A stretch of 64,000 nucleotides of DNA from Firmicutes bacterium UBA4845. Lineage in GTDB: Bacteria > Bacillota > Clostridia > Tissierellales > Sedimentibacteraceae. The position numbers were made by a program, and so were the translations under genes. Location: the NCBI GenBank assembly GCA_002399975.1, contig DHER01000134.1, positions 1-64,000 on the forward strand. The letters are read 5' to 3'. Positions 1 to 7,281 of the stretch are shown piece by piece (the first letter of the stretch is position 1; every line of letters starts with the position of its first letter). Under the pieces are notes generated by a model. The model had not been told where the DNA came from. It saw nothing but the letters and a program-made list of their open reading frames with translations, and searched no databases.

Positions 1-24
1 GTTCTAAACATATTATACGAGTGA
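1..24 (+). CDS. C-terminal tail of an upstream gene (partial)
   Basis: The first 24 bases read as an open frame of seven codons ending in TGA, ten bases before the potD start. In polyamine transporter operons the gene before potD is usually the permease potC, so this is probably its last residues. The reading is too short for identification and rests on position only. Confidence 0.35.
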   Translation, partial: VLNILYE

Positions 25-33
25 GGTATAAGT

Positions 34-1080
34 ATGAAAAAAAGAAAAAAGCTTTTTGCAGCTATAGCAGCCTTAAGCCTAATTTTAATTTTGATAACCG
101 GCTGCAGCTCCGAAGAAAAACAAACACTGAATATATTAAACTATGACATTTATATTGATAAAAGTTTAATTTCGGAATTTGAAAAAGAAAATAATGTTAA
201 AATTAAATATGACACTTATGCAACTCCTGAAGAAATGTACATTCAGGCCAAAGCAGGTGCTTCAAACTACGATCTGATAATATCCAGCGAATACATGATT
301 GAGCGAATGATAAGCGAAAGAATGGCAAATAAATTAAATTTTGAAAATATACCTAACTATAAATATATAGGCAAAGATTTTAAGAATCAGCCTTACGACC
401 CTGATAACGAATATGCAGTCCCGTATTTTTGGGGAACATTAGGAATATTATACAACAAAAATAATGTGGATGCATCATCTGACAGCTGGAAAATGCTCTG
501 GGACAAAAATCATGAAAAGAGAATAATAATGATGGACTCTCAAAGAGATGCATTTGCAGCCGCCCTTAAACTTCTGGGATATTCATTGAATACGGTAAAT
601 GAAAATGAACTTGACAAGGCAAAACAACTGCTCATTGAACAAAGGCCTCTTGTTATGGCCTACGTAACCGACGGAGCTCCTGATATAATGGTAAATGAAG
701 AAGCGGATATGGCCTTAGTTTGGTCCGGTGAAGCTGTTTCTGCAATGTCCGAAAACGAAAATCTTGGCTTTGTAATTCCCAAAGAAGGAAGCAACATCTG
801 GATTGATTCCATGTTTGTTCCAAGTACAGCAAAAAATCAAGAACTGGCTGAAAAATTCATCAACTTCCTCTGCTCCACAGAATCTACACTGAAAAATATC
901 GATGAGGTAGGATATTCAACAGTTAATACAGAAGCCTTGAAACAGGTTGATGAAGAGTTACTGAACAATAACGCTTTCAACATTTCCAAAGAAGAAATCA
1001 ATAAAATGGAAATGTTCCGTGATCCAAAAGAATTTATAGAATTATACACTGAAAGATGGACCGAGATAATGGCCAAATAA
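34..1080 (+). CDS. potD: Spermidine/putrescine ABC transporter substrate-binding lipoprotein
   Basis: This 348-aa protein starts with a Lys/Arg-rich signal peptide and a lipobox ending LITG-C at Cys24, so it should be a lipid-anchored extracellular binding protein. The mature part reads like the PotD/PotF family (opening with TLNILNYDIYID, then a type-2 periplasmic fold with FWGTLGILYN and VWSGEA segments) and has the usual length. It would deliver spermidine or putrescine to a PotABC importer whose other genes lie to the left of the window. GTGAGGT precedes the ATG with normal spacing. A weak CCTGTTGA/TCAACAGG inverted repeat (1090-1125) follows the stop. The exact polyamine is not readable. 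Confidence 0.9.
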   Translation: MKKRKKLFAAIAALSLILILITGCSSEEKQTLNILNYDIYIDKSLISEFEKENNVKIKYDTYATPEEMYIQAKAGASNYDLIISSEYMIERMISERMANKLNFENIPNYKYIGKDFKNQPYDPDNEYAVPYFWGTLGILYNKNNVDASSDSWKMLWDKNHEKRIIMMDSQRDAFAAALKLLGYSLNTVNENELDKAKQLLIEQRPLVMAYVTDGAPDIMVNEEADMALVWSGEAVSAMSENENLGFVIPKEGSNIWIDSMFVPSTAKNQELAEKFINFLCSTESTLKNIDEVGYSTVNTEALKQVDEELLNNNAFNISKEEINKMEMFRDPKEFIELYTERWTEIMAK

Positions 1081-1174
1081 ATATAAATACCTGTTGACTA
1101 CCAAAATTATTCTGTAATCAACAGGGCATTCTATTAATGTACATACGTAAGGCATTTCTGCCTTATATTGTATA

Positions 1175-1273
1175 TTATTGTTCATTGTTTGCTTCGGCTT
1201 CTTTTATGTTCAGTAAATGAACTGTTGTCGCAGCTGTTAAAGCTATCAATACTACCAATATTAAAAATGACAT
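1175..1273 (-). CDS. Small membrane peptide, 32 aa, unknown
   Basis: A 32-codon minus-strand frame runs from ATG at 1273 to TAA at 1175, with GGGAGGAATACAT directly upstream, a very good ribosome binding site. The peptide begins MSFLILVVLIALTAATTV, one hydrophobic helix, followed by a short charged tail. A perfect 7-bp hairpin (TAAGGCA/TGCCTTA, 1148-1165) lies just downstream. Such single-helix peptides are sometimes transporter accessory subunits, but no transporter neighbours it on this strand. I do not recognise the family. Support comes from the ribosome binding site and composition only. Confidence 0.5.
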   Translation of the reverse strand: MSFLILVVLIALTAATTVHLLNIKEAEANNEQ

Positions 1274-1339
1274 ATGTATTCCTCCCTATTTCCCCTTTTT
1301 TAGTATTTTACTGTACAAACCTTGCGTTTTCCTTAAATA

Positions 1340-1386
1340 TTAAAATAAAAAATAAAATTTGTTAAGAGTGCCTAAGCACCCTTAAC
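1340..1386 (-). terminator. Rho-independent terminator of ytxC
   Basis: An inverted repeat with 11-nt arms (1361-1371 and 1376-1386, one internal mismatch, loop CTAA) sits directly after the ytxC stop. On the minus strand it is followed by a T-rich run read from the A-rich stretch 1340-1360. Confidence 0.8.
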
Positions 1387-2223
1387 TTAAAGCAGGCTGC
1401 AATATTTACAACCTTTGCATATTTCAACTTTACCTTCAAAAACTTTCTGTATAATTTCAACCGTGTTTTTTGTCTCTTTATTTTTTTTATCTATGCCTGC
1501 TTCATGAAGTACAATTTTTTTAGGAGACAAACTTAATAGTATATTAATTACCGACTCATCGTACTCAGCTTTGTCCGTCAGTTCGTCGGAAAATTCCACA
1601 CTGCTTACGAAAGTCAACTTCCTCATATTTTTGTCATAAACCTGAAGCTTCTGATTGCTGCACATTACATTAACTAAATCGTGCTCATCTTCATCAATAT
1701 TTGAAATTAATTTTACTATACTAATAAAATCAAGGTATTCCTTTTTCATAAGATAGCTATCAATGCACCTTTCAACAACCTGTACAGCATACAATTTTAT
1801 AAATTTCATCCTGAAATTGATGAATCCATTTAAATTTATGGAATTTGATCTTTCTAATATTTCTTTAAATTTATTTTTAATTATGAGCTGAATTTTAACA
1901 TCATTGTCAATTTCATCTTTTATGTCCTCTATAATTGAACCAACTTCACTCTCATCGAAATAAAAATAACTTTCTTTTAAACAATTTATGCTTTCTAATT
2001 TTGTATATTCAATTAGCAATTTTATAACTTTTGCCGTTATTTTTTCAATGTACTTTCTTTTATTTATTTTATCTTTAGTAAAGTAACTTATACGTATATT
2101 CCCTTCAACTGTTGAAGATATTTCTATATCTATATCACTTTCATCCAAGTCTGTGATTATTTTAATATTATTAAATATTTCATGATTCTCATTTTCATTT
2201 AATTCCAATGATAAAAGCTCCAC
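1387..2223 (-). CDS. ytxC: YtxC-family sporulation protein
   Basis: The 278-aa protein resembles the YtxC-like family, found in endospore formers and of unknown biochemical role. Its shape fits: an acidic N-terminal region, a long charged helical middle, a conserved-looking LLSLSPKKIVLHEAG stretch, and a Cys-containing C terminus (CKGCKYC). No signal peptide or membrane segment is visible. The start is GTG at 2223, with GAGAGGAG about eight bases upstream. It is monocistronic with its own terminator. Together with the SASP-like gene at 37904 it argues for a spore-forming host. Confidence 0.8.
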   Translation of the reverse strand: MELLSLELNENENHEIFNNIKIITDLDESDIDIEISSTVEGNIRISYFTKDKINKRKYIEKITAKVIKLLIEYTKLESINCLKESYFYFDESEVGSIIEDIKDEIDNDVKIQLIIKNKFKEILERSNSINLNGFINFRMKFIKLYAVQVVERCIDSYLMKKEYLDFISIVKLISNIDEDEHDLVNVMCSNQKLQVYDKNMRKLTFVSSVEFSDELTDKAEYDESVINILLSLSPKKIVLHEAGIDKKNKETKNTVEIIQKVFEGKVEICKGCKYCSLL

Positions 2224-2643
2224 TCAGTCACTCCTCTCTTTCAGGGAGGTCAATTATTGGTGTCGGTGATCTTAAATCTATTATTTGACATTTGAAATCA
2301 TAAATATAACCTGTAAGCAGGATAAATTTTTTTAATCTGTTTAAAATATCATTGTCACAGACTTCTCTTCAATGCTTACTTCTTCCAAATAATACCTTAA
2401 AATCCGGTCTGTATGCTGTTATGCACAGCATATCTCCCCATTCTTGATTTATTATATGCTATATAATTAGGATAGTTTCTAATTAGAGTTTTTCCACATT
2501 TAATTACTTTATACTTTTACTGCTGAAACAATTCTGTAAATCATCCCGTTTACACGACAATAAACCCTAAGTTTAAATTTTTAAATTATTTAATATGTAC
2601 AGAAAAGCATTGATAATTTACTTAGATTTGGTAAAATAATTAC
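2224..2643. other. Intergenic region between ytxC and the modE-like gene
   Basis: This 420-base stretch holds an 8-bp hairpin (TATGCTGT/ACAGCATA, 2412-2432) and a dyad TAATTAG-N8-CTAATTA (2464-2485) that could be an operator or a short stem. A 20-codon minus-strand frame (2431-2369) looks like a protein remnant but has no convincing ribosome binding site. No riboswitch is recognisable. Confidence 0.5.
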
Positions 2644-3003
2644 ATGGAGGGGATTATCATCAATAAATTACATTGTACTATACAAATACGATTAGCTAAA
2701 AAAAATATATTTTTCGGCCCCGGTGTCTTAAAATTATTGAAATTAACAGGAAAATATGAATCTTTAAGTGCTGCTTCCAAAAGCATGGGCATGTCTTATT
2801 CGAAGGCTTACAAAATGATAAAAGAATCAGAGAAGGAGCTTGGCTTCAAGCTGCTGGACAGAAAAATAGGAGGTACTAACGGAGGAGGGTCCACGTTAAC
2901 ACCTGAATGTGTTGATTTTTTGAATCTTTATGAAAAATTTGAAAGTGAAACTAAGAAAAATGCAGATATGATGTTTACAAAATACCTTAACAAATATATA
3001 TAA
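2644..3003 (+). CDS. ModE-like winged helix-turn-helix molybdate regulator
   Basis: This 119-aa protein matches the N-terminal DNA-binding part of ModE: a lead-in strand, FFGPGVLKLLKLTGKYESLS, then AASKSMGMSYSKAYKMIK, the typical ModE/LysR-type helix-turn-helix, and LGFKLLDRKIGG. The C-terminal MOP ligand-binding domains of full-length ModE are absent, so it is the short form common in anaerobes. It probably regulates molybdenum genes in this island, although it stands alone. The start is uncertain: the ATG at 2644 has no Shine-Dalgarno, whereas GGAGGGG lies inside the frame (2646-2652), as if translation began at a non-ATG codon around 2653-2661. Confidence 0.8.
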   Translation: MEGIIINKLHCTIQIRLAKKNIFFGPGVLKLLKLTGKYESLSAASKSMGMSYSKAYKMIKESEKELGFKLLDRKIGGTNGGGSTLTPECVDFLNLYEKFESETKKNADMMFTKYLNKYI

Positions 3004-3016
3004 TATGATAACGATT

Positions 3017-3727
3017 TTACTCCTTGCAAGCAATCAGCAAAAAATAACCGAGTTTTGATTTTTTCAGGATGTTTTGAAAGCTTTTGCCGTCAATACTGCT
3101 ACCTGAAGCATACTCCCAAAATTTATCCATGCTTCCATACTCAAATATTATGTCTGCCAAAAGCTGAAGCAGTAAATTGTCATGCTCTTCCAAAATCAAC
3201 ATGTTGAATCTATTCCTGTTTAACAATTCTCTCAGATTCTTCAAATCATGGGGCCTTTTTAAACAGGTTCCGACTGAAAGCTTTTTTAATTCATCCATAT
3301 ACTCTGTATTTTTAACGTACACATCCGATATTATCAGCCAACCTTTGCGTCTGGTTATTCTGTTTATTTCTTCTATCGACTTTTCTAAATTATCCATAAG
3401 GGACAGTGTACATTCTGCAAGCACACCATCGAAAGCACTATTCTCAAATGTTGTGTTTTCTGCAGAAACCACAACAATATCCACTCCGGGGTTCAGTCTT
3501 CCTGCCTGAGCAGCAAGCTTTTCAGATATATCAAGCCCTGTAACATGAAAATCATAAAAATCATTTATACATTTGATGGTGGCACCGGTGCCGCACCCTA
3601 AGTCCAGAATCCTGTCGCCTGACTTAAACCTGCAATACTCCAAAGCTCTCTTTGTTAATTCCGTTCCTCCAGGCCTCAGTGTTTCTCCAAGAACCTTCTG
3701 CATTGCACCGCTTTCATATAAATTCAT
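3017..3727 (-). CDS. trsM: Class I SAM-dependent methyltransferase, TrsM/DVU_1556 type
   Basis: The methyltransferase carries motif I as DLGCGTGAT, an acidic post-I motif (TGLDIS) and FDGVLAECTLSLM at motif IV. Its N terminus, LYESGAMQKV followed by LRPGG, matches what I remember of the DVU_1556 family found beside the radical SAM protein TrsS. Substrate and role are unknown; partnership with TrsS and the aldehyde oxidoreductase is inferred from gene order. The upstream trsS stop lies at 3756. An in-frame GTG at 3763 would overlap trsS by eight bases, but ATG at 3727 follows GGGAGGG and begins at the conserved part, so I prefer it. Confidence 0.75.
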   Translation of the reverse strand: MNLYESGAMQKVLGETLRPGGTELTKRALEYCRFKSGDRILDLGCGTGATIKCINDFYDFHVTGLDISEKLAAQAGRLNPGVDIVVVSAENTTFENSAFDGVLAECTLSLMDNLEKSIEEINRITRRKGWLIISDVYVKNTEYMDELKKLSVGTCLKRPHDLKNLRELLNRNRFNMLILEEHDNLLLQLLADIIFEYGSMDKFWEYASGSSIDGKSFQNILKKSKLGYFLLIACKE

Positions 3728-3755
3728 AAGCCCTCCCGCTGAATACAGCCTGCAT

Positions 3756-5045
3756 TCATTCACTTTCCAATTTTCGCCTTACCCTGTCATGATATATATA
3801 TTTGGCACAGAACGGCATGATCCTCCCGTTGTCATACACATGCAGGGAGCAATGCTTCAGCCTGTTCAGATCCACGTTGTACTCGTCCTGAAACGCCATG
3901 CCGGTTATGGAGAAGCTGTTTCTCCTTAAATTATCAAGCAAAGCGTCTATGGAATACGGTCTCTCCGGAGAGCAGCAGCTTTTTAAGCGGGTCCAGCGCA
4001 CGCTGACATAGTTCTGGTTTTTCCTTACTGATGTCTTCCTGTCCTCGCAGCAGCTTTTTTTTGCCCGTGATTTAATCAGAGGCCTGAGTTTATTATTTTC
4101 GTAAATAAATTCTGAATGAAAACCGCACATAGGATGGTCGCAGCATGAAGGAGAAAACTGCTCCTTTCTTATCATACCCTCAGTTTGGTTTTCTATTGCA
4201 AGAAGCACCTCCGGAATTGTTATCCTATCCGAATCAGCCGGCAAGCCGGGATATCTGCCCACGTAAGTCACGGGCTGAAAATGAATGCCTTTAACAGCGG
4301 GTATATGCCTGATTCCAAATTTAATAATTTCTCCTATCTGAGAATCGTTCACTCCCGGAATCAGCGTGGGAACCAATACAACGCCCAAACGTGCGTCATC
4401 ACAGTTCTCTATGGCTTTTATTTTTTCCGAATATATGGGTTTCCCCCTGATAGCCTCATACACCTTGTCGTCGGTACCGTCAAACTGCAGGAATACCGAA
4501 CTGACGCCCGAGTCTGCCAGCTCCTTCGCATAAGACTTCTCCCCGGCGATCCTCATGCCATTAGTATTGAGCTGAATATATTTAAAGCCGCTCTTCACCG
4601 CATATTCCGCAATTTCAGGTATATCATCACGCACGGTAGGCTCTCCGCCGCTTAAATGCAGATGGGTTATTCCTCTGGAGGCCATATCTCCGATACAGTG
4701 CCTGATATAATCCATGGAAGGGTCTTCGGCCCTTGAATCGCCTGCAAAGCAATAGCCGCATTTAAGGTTGCATCTTGACGTTACATTCAATAATGCACAG
4801 CAAGTGTCACGCAGGTGATATCCGCACAGCCCGCAAAGCTCCGGACACCTAGAATTAGTTTCACCTTCAGTAACATTGCCACACCACAGCAGCATATCCG
4901 GGGAGCCTCTCCATACTGCTGTTGAAAATCTTCCATGCTCTTCACATTCCTTTATGAGATATACCGTATCTCCTTCTTTCGTGTATTCGGCCTCTATGCG
5001 TTTCAGACACACGGGGCACAAACTGAAAGTATGCTTATCCATCAT
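3756..5045 (-). CDS. trsS: Radical SAM protein, TrsS type (Cys form)
   Basis: The 429-aa enzyme has the radical SAM signature C92-x3-C96-x2-C99 (SRCNLKCGYCFA) and the SAM-binding GGEP motif near residue 134. N-terminal Cys pairs (C10/C13, C67/C71/C74) and later Cys motifs (C301/C302/C307 in SCCDHPMCGFH, CC at 332-333, FCAKY near the end) resemble the MJ0619/Tes group, which methylates pterins or couples lipids. I recall that homologues in this context are called TrsS and that some are selenoproteins; here the codons are ordinary Cys codons. The start ATGATG follows GGAGGAATAATT. It lies downstream of modBA and upstream of trsM, suggesting a molybdenum-enzyme maturation role. The substrate is unknown. 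Confidence 0.8.
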   Translation of the reverse strand: MMDKHTFSLCPVCLKRIEAEYTKEGDTVYLIKECEEHGRFSTAVWRGSPDMLLWCGNVTEGETNSRCPELCGLCGYHLRDTCCALLNVTSRCNLKCGYCFAGDSRAEDPSMDYIRHCIGDMASRGITHLHLSGGEPTVRDDIPEIAEYAVKSGFKYIQLNTNGMRIAGEKSYAKELADSGVSSVFLQFDGTDDKVYEAIRGKPIYSEKIKAIENCDDARLGVVLVPTLIPGVNDSQIGEIIKFGIRHIPAVKGIHFQPVTYVGRYPGLPADSDRITIPEVLLAIENQTEGMIRKEQFSPSCCDHPMCGFHSEFIYENNKLRPLIKSRAKKSCCEDRKTSVRKNQNYVSVRWTRLKSCCSPERPYSIDALLDNLRRNSFSITGMAFQDEYNVDLNRLKHCSLHVYDNGRIMPFCAKYIYHDRVRRKLESE

Positions 5046-5434
5046 AATTATTCCTCCGAACCGGGCTTTGGCACTGTTACTTTGCCGTTTGCCGCCATTT
5101 TAAAAATCATGCCGCATTTTATAAAAGTAAGTTTCCCATGATTTCACATCCGATATTGCTTATTGGCCGGTAACGTTTGCTTAATGGTTATTATATTTCA
5201 CCTGCAGACGCAAACTGGCCTGCTTCACACAGATACAATAAATATATCCGAGACAAAACCCCATGGGTCTTGTCTCATTTATGGCATTTATTATATCATA
5301 AGTGCAAGCCGCCTATCGGCTTGCTTCACACCGATACAATAAATACATCAAATCAGATAAAACCGTCAGGTTTTATTTCCTCTGCCGTATTTATTATATC
5401 TTAGAATCTTTTTTTCGTCAATTGCACAGACACT
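5046..5434. other. Intergenic region between modB and trsS
   Basis: The 389 bases hold two tandem nested stem-loop units (5210-5300 and 5304-5403, listed separately) and, nearer trsS, a short open frame. That frame (MIFKMAANGK..., ATG at 5110) ends at 5048 inside the trsS ribosome binding site. It could be a coupled leader peptide. The frame extends upstream as far as a TGA at 5144-5146. Confidence 0.5.
5210..5403. repeat. Two tandem ~100-nt nested stem-loop units
   Basis: Unit A (5210-5300) and unit B (5304-5403) share the segments TTCACAC-N-GATACAATAAATA and ATTTATTATATC about 101-103 bases apart. In each unit these form an outer stem of 12-13 bp (one mismatch) around an inner hairpin. The inner hairpins differ in sequence but both pair well: GAGACAA/TTGTCTC plus ACCC/GGGT in A, and ATAAAACC/GGTTTTAT in B. 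A perfect 8-bp hairpin GCAAGCCG/CGGCTTGC (5304-5324) opens unit B; its counterpart in A is degraded. The units may be a tandem structured RNA or a small repeat element. Confidence 0.8.
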
Positions 5435-6097
5435 TTATTTTCTTTCTTTTATTGTAAAATAATTCATCAGCGCCAGCACAACAAATGAAACCAATACTAC
5501 CACGGCCACATATCCATATGCCCCATTCATATTCCCGGCGGCAACCTCCGAATAAATAGCCAACGGCAGTGTTCTTGTTTTATTTGCTATATTTCCTGCA
5601 ACCATTGCAGTCGCACCGAATTCTCCCAAGCCTCTGGCAAAAGAAAGAACTCCTCCGGACACTATACCGGGCATTGCTGCAGGCATTACAATCTTCCAAA
5701 ATATTTTCCTTTCAGACATTCCCAGAGTACGTCCTGCCATTATAAGATTTTTGTCAATCTGCTCAATGGCACCTCTTGCGGAACGGTACATCAGTGGAAA
5801 AGACACCACAACAGCAGCCACAACTGTGGCAATCCAGGAGAATATTATTTTAACGCCAAAAAACTCAAGCAAGAATTTTCCAACCGGCCTTTTTACGCCT
5901 AAAACCATTAAGATAAAAAAACCTAAAACAGTAGGAGGCAGTACTAACGGCAATGTAAAAATCCCGTCAATTACCATTCTGACTTTATCAGATTTCATAT
6001 TTGCAACCCACTTAGCAGCAAAAATACCGATAAAAAATGTTATCAAAATAGACAGCGAAGCAGTTTTTAGAGAAATAAAAAACGGTGACCAATCCAT
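5435..6097 (-). CDS. modB: Molybdate ABC transporter permease
   Basis: The 220-aa membrane protein has the CysT/ModB permease pattern: several transmembrane helices, the LPLVLPPTVLGF segment, and the ABC-permease EAA-like loop AGRTLGMSERKIFWKIVMP followed by GLGEFGATAMVAGNI, typical of ModB. It forms the membrane channel for molybdate or tungstate uptake. The frame is open upstream to 6154, but that start would overlap modA by 50 bases. ATG at 6097 follows the modA stop and an AGGG motif and is chosen. The ATPase modC is not adjacent; it lies at 16412, beyond the aldehyde oxidoreductase operon. Confidence 0.9.
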   Translation of the reverse strand: MDWSPFFISLKTASLSILITFFIGIFAAKWVANMKSDKVRMVIDGIFTLPLVLPPTVLGFFILMVLGVKRPVGKFLLEFFGVKIIFSWIATVVAAVVVSFPLMYRSARGAIEQIDKNLIMAGRTLGMSERKIFWKIVMPAAMPGIVSGGVLSFARGLGEFGATAMVAGNIANKTRTLPLAIYSEVAAGNMNGAYGYVAVVVLVSFVVLALMNYFTIKERK

Positions 6098-6104
6098 AAC
6101 AGCC

Positions 6105-6920
6105 CTATTTATTTGGTGTAAAACCATATCTCTCAAAAATTGCAAGAGCCTCATCGCTGTTTAAAAATTCAATAAATGATTTTGCCGATTCCTGCTTTGA
6201 CGTTTCTTTTACTATTCCCACCGGGTAAATAACTTTGGATACACTTCCTTCCGGAGCTTCAGCAACAACCGAAACCTTATCGTTAGAAGCGGCATCCGTT
6301 GCATAAACAATTCCTGCATCAGCACTGCCTTCGGCAACCCAATTCAAAACTTCTGTTACATTAGTTCCCAAACTTGCTTTTTTAGCAACATCATCCCACA
6401 TGGAAAGATTATCAAAGGCTTCTTTGGCGTATTGCCCTGCAGGTACACTTTCAGGATCACCTACTGCGATAGTTTCAGCCTTTAATATATCTTCGAAGCT
6501 GCTTATATCCTTATCACTTCCTTTCGGAACTATAAGTACTATTTTATTTTCAAACAGCGGAACAATTGAGTCTGAAACCATCAGCCCTTCTTTATCCAGC
6601 TCATCCATTTGCTTTATAGCCGCAGACATAAATACGTCAACATCAGCTCCCTCTTCTATCTGAGCCTGCAATTTCCCGGAACTGTCATATGTAGCATCAA
6701 CCTTAACACCAGAATTTTTTTCTTCAAACATTGGAATCAACTCATCATCCATACAGTTTTTCAAGCTTGCAGCTGCAGCCAGAAGAATTTTTTCATCAGG
6801 TAGATTACTTGCATCTGTTTCTTTGTTTACAGCATTATCAGAATCGTTTCCATTGCTGCATCCTGCCGCTGTGATCACTAATAAACAAAAAGCTAAAATA
6901 AAACAAATCCTTTTTTTCAT
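6105..6920 (-). CDS. modA: Molybdate-binding lipoprotein of the ABC transporter
   Basis: A signal peptide with lipobox TAAG-C at Cys21 (counting from ATG 6920) precedes a type-2 periplasmic binding protein of usual ModA length. Characteristic segments are LLAAAASLKNCMDDELIP at the start of the mature domain, DVFMSA, VPAGQYAKEAF and the closing FIEFLNSDEA with YGF. It binds molybdate or tungstate outside the cell and hands it to ModB. GAAGGATGG precedes ATG 6920 with good spacing; an in-frame ATG nine bases further upstream has none. Inverted repeats with CGTTAT half-sites upstream fit control by a ModE-type repressor. Confidence 0.92.
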   Translation of the reverse strand: MKKRICFILAFCLLVITAAGCSNGNDSDNAVNKETDASNLPDEKILLAAAASLKNCMDDELIPMFEEKNSGVKVDATYDSSGKLQAQIEEGADVDVFMSAAIKQMDELDKEGLMVSDSIVPLFENKIVLIVPKGSDKDISSFEDILKAETIAVGDPESVPAGQYAKEAFDNLSMWDDVAKKASLGTNVTEVLNWVAEGSADAGIVYATDAASNDKVSVVAEAPEGSVSKVIYPVGIVKETSKQESAKSFIEFLNSDEALAIFERYGFTPNK

Positions 6921-6949
6921 AATATCCATCCTTCATTTATTTTTTATTT

Positions 6950-7072
6950 TATAACACATTCAATGTTATATTATCATTTTTCATTCGTTATTTAAAAATA
7001 TAACGAAGATTATATTAAGTTATAATTGCTTTATCATTTTCATATGACCGTTAACTGTTATAAAACATAACG
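6950..7072 (-). promoter_or_regulatory. Putative ModE-type operators upstream of modA
   Basis: Three dyads occur between modA and the divergent regulator: TATAACA-N7-TGTTATA (6950-6970), TTCGTTAT-N8-ATAACGAA (6984-7007) and CGTTA...TAACG (7049-7072). CGTTAT/ATAACG arms resemble the known ModE operator pattern. A -10-like TATAAT lies nearby on the minus strand. Binding by the protein at 2644 is inferred. The rest of 6921-7281 shows no gene. Confidence 0.5.
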
Positions 7073-7281
7073 CATTTTAAAGTAAAACTTTTCCTTTTCC
7101 TATTATAGTACAATCCCTGCCAGATATCAATTTATTTTTGCTTTTCCTACATATTTAAAATCTCTTGTATGCCCTGCCAAAATATAGTATACTTATAAAT
7201 AATATACTTTTACAGCTCAATAACAATCTGAACATATTTTTTATCTTATAAAATTCCATAATTCAAAGAAAGGAGAAAAAT

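Noticed and set aside
1168..1365. 65-codon plus-strand frame after potD
   Set aside because: It is antisense to the better-supported 32-aa gene and has no ribosome binding site or protein-like composition.
2224..2643. Molybdenum cofactor riboswitch near the modE-like gene
   Set aside because: Only an 8-bp hairpin and a short dyad are seen; the known motif is not recognisable.
3756..5045. Selenocysteine in TrsS
   Set aside because: All motif cysteines are encoded by ordinary Cys codons, and the frame contains no internal TGA.
5046..5180. A TTTGGCACTGTTACTTTGC sequence resembling a third sigma-54 promoter
   Set aside because: The GG and GC elements are 12 rather than 10 bases apart and face away from trsS.
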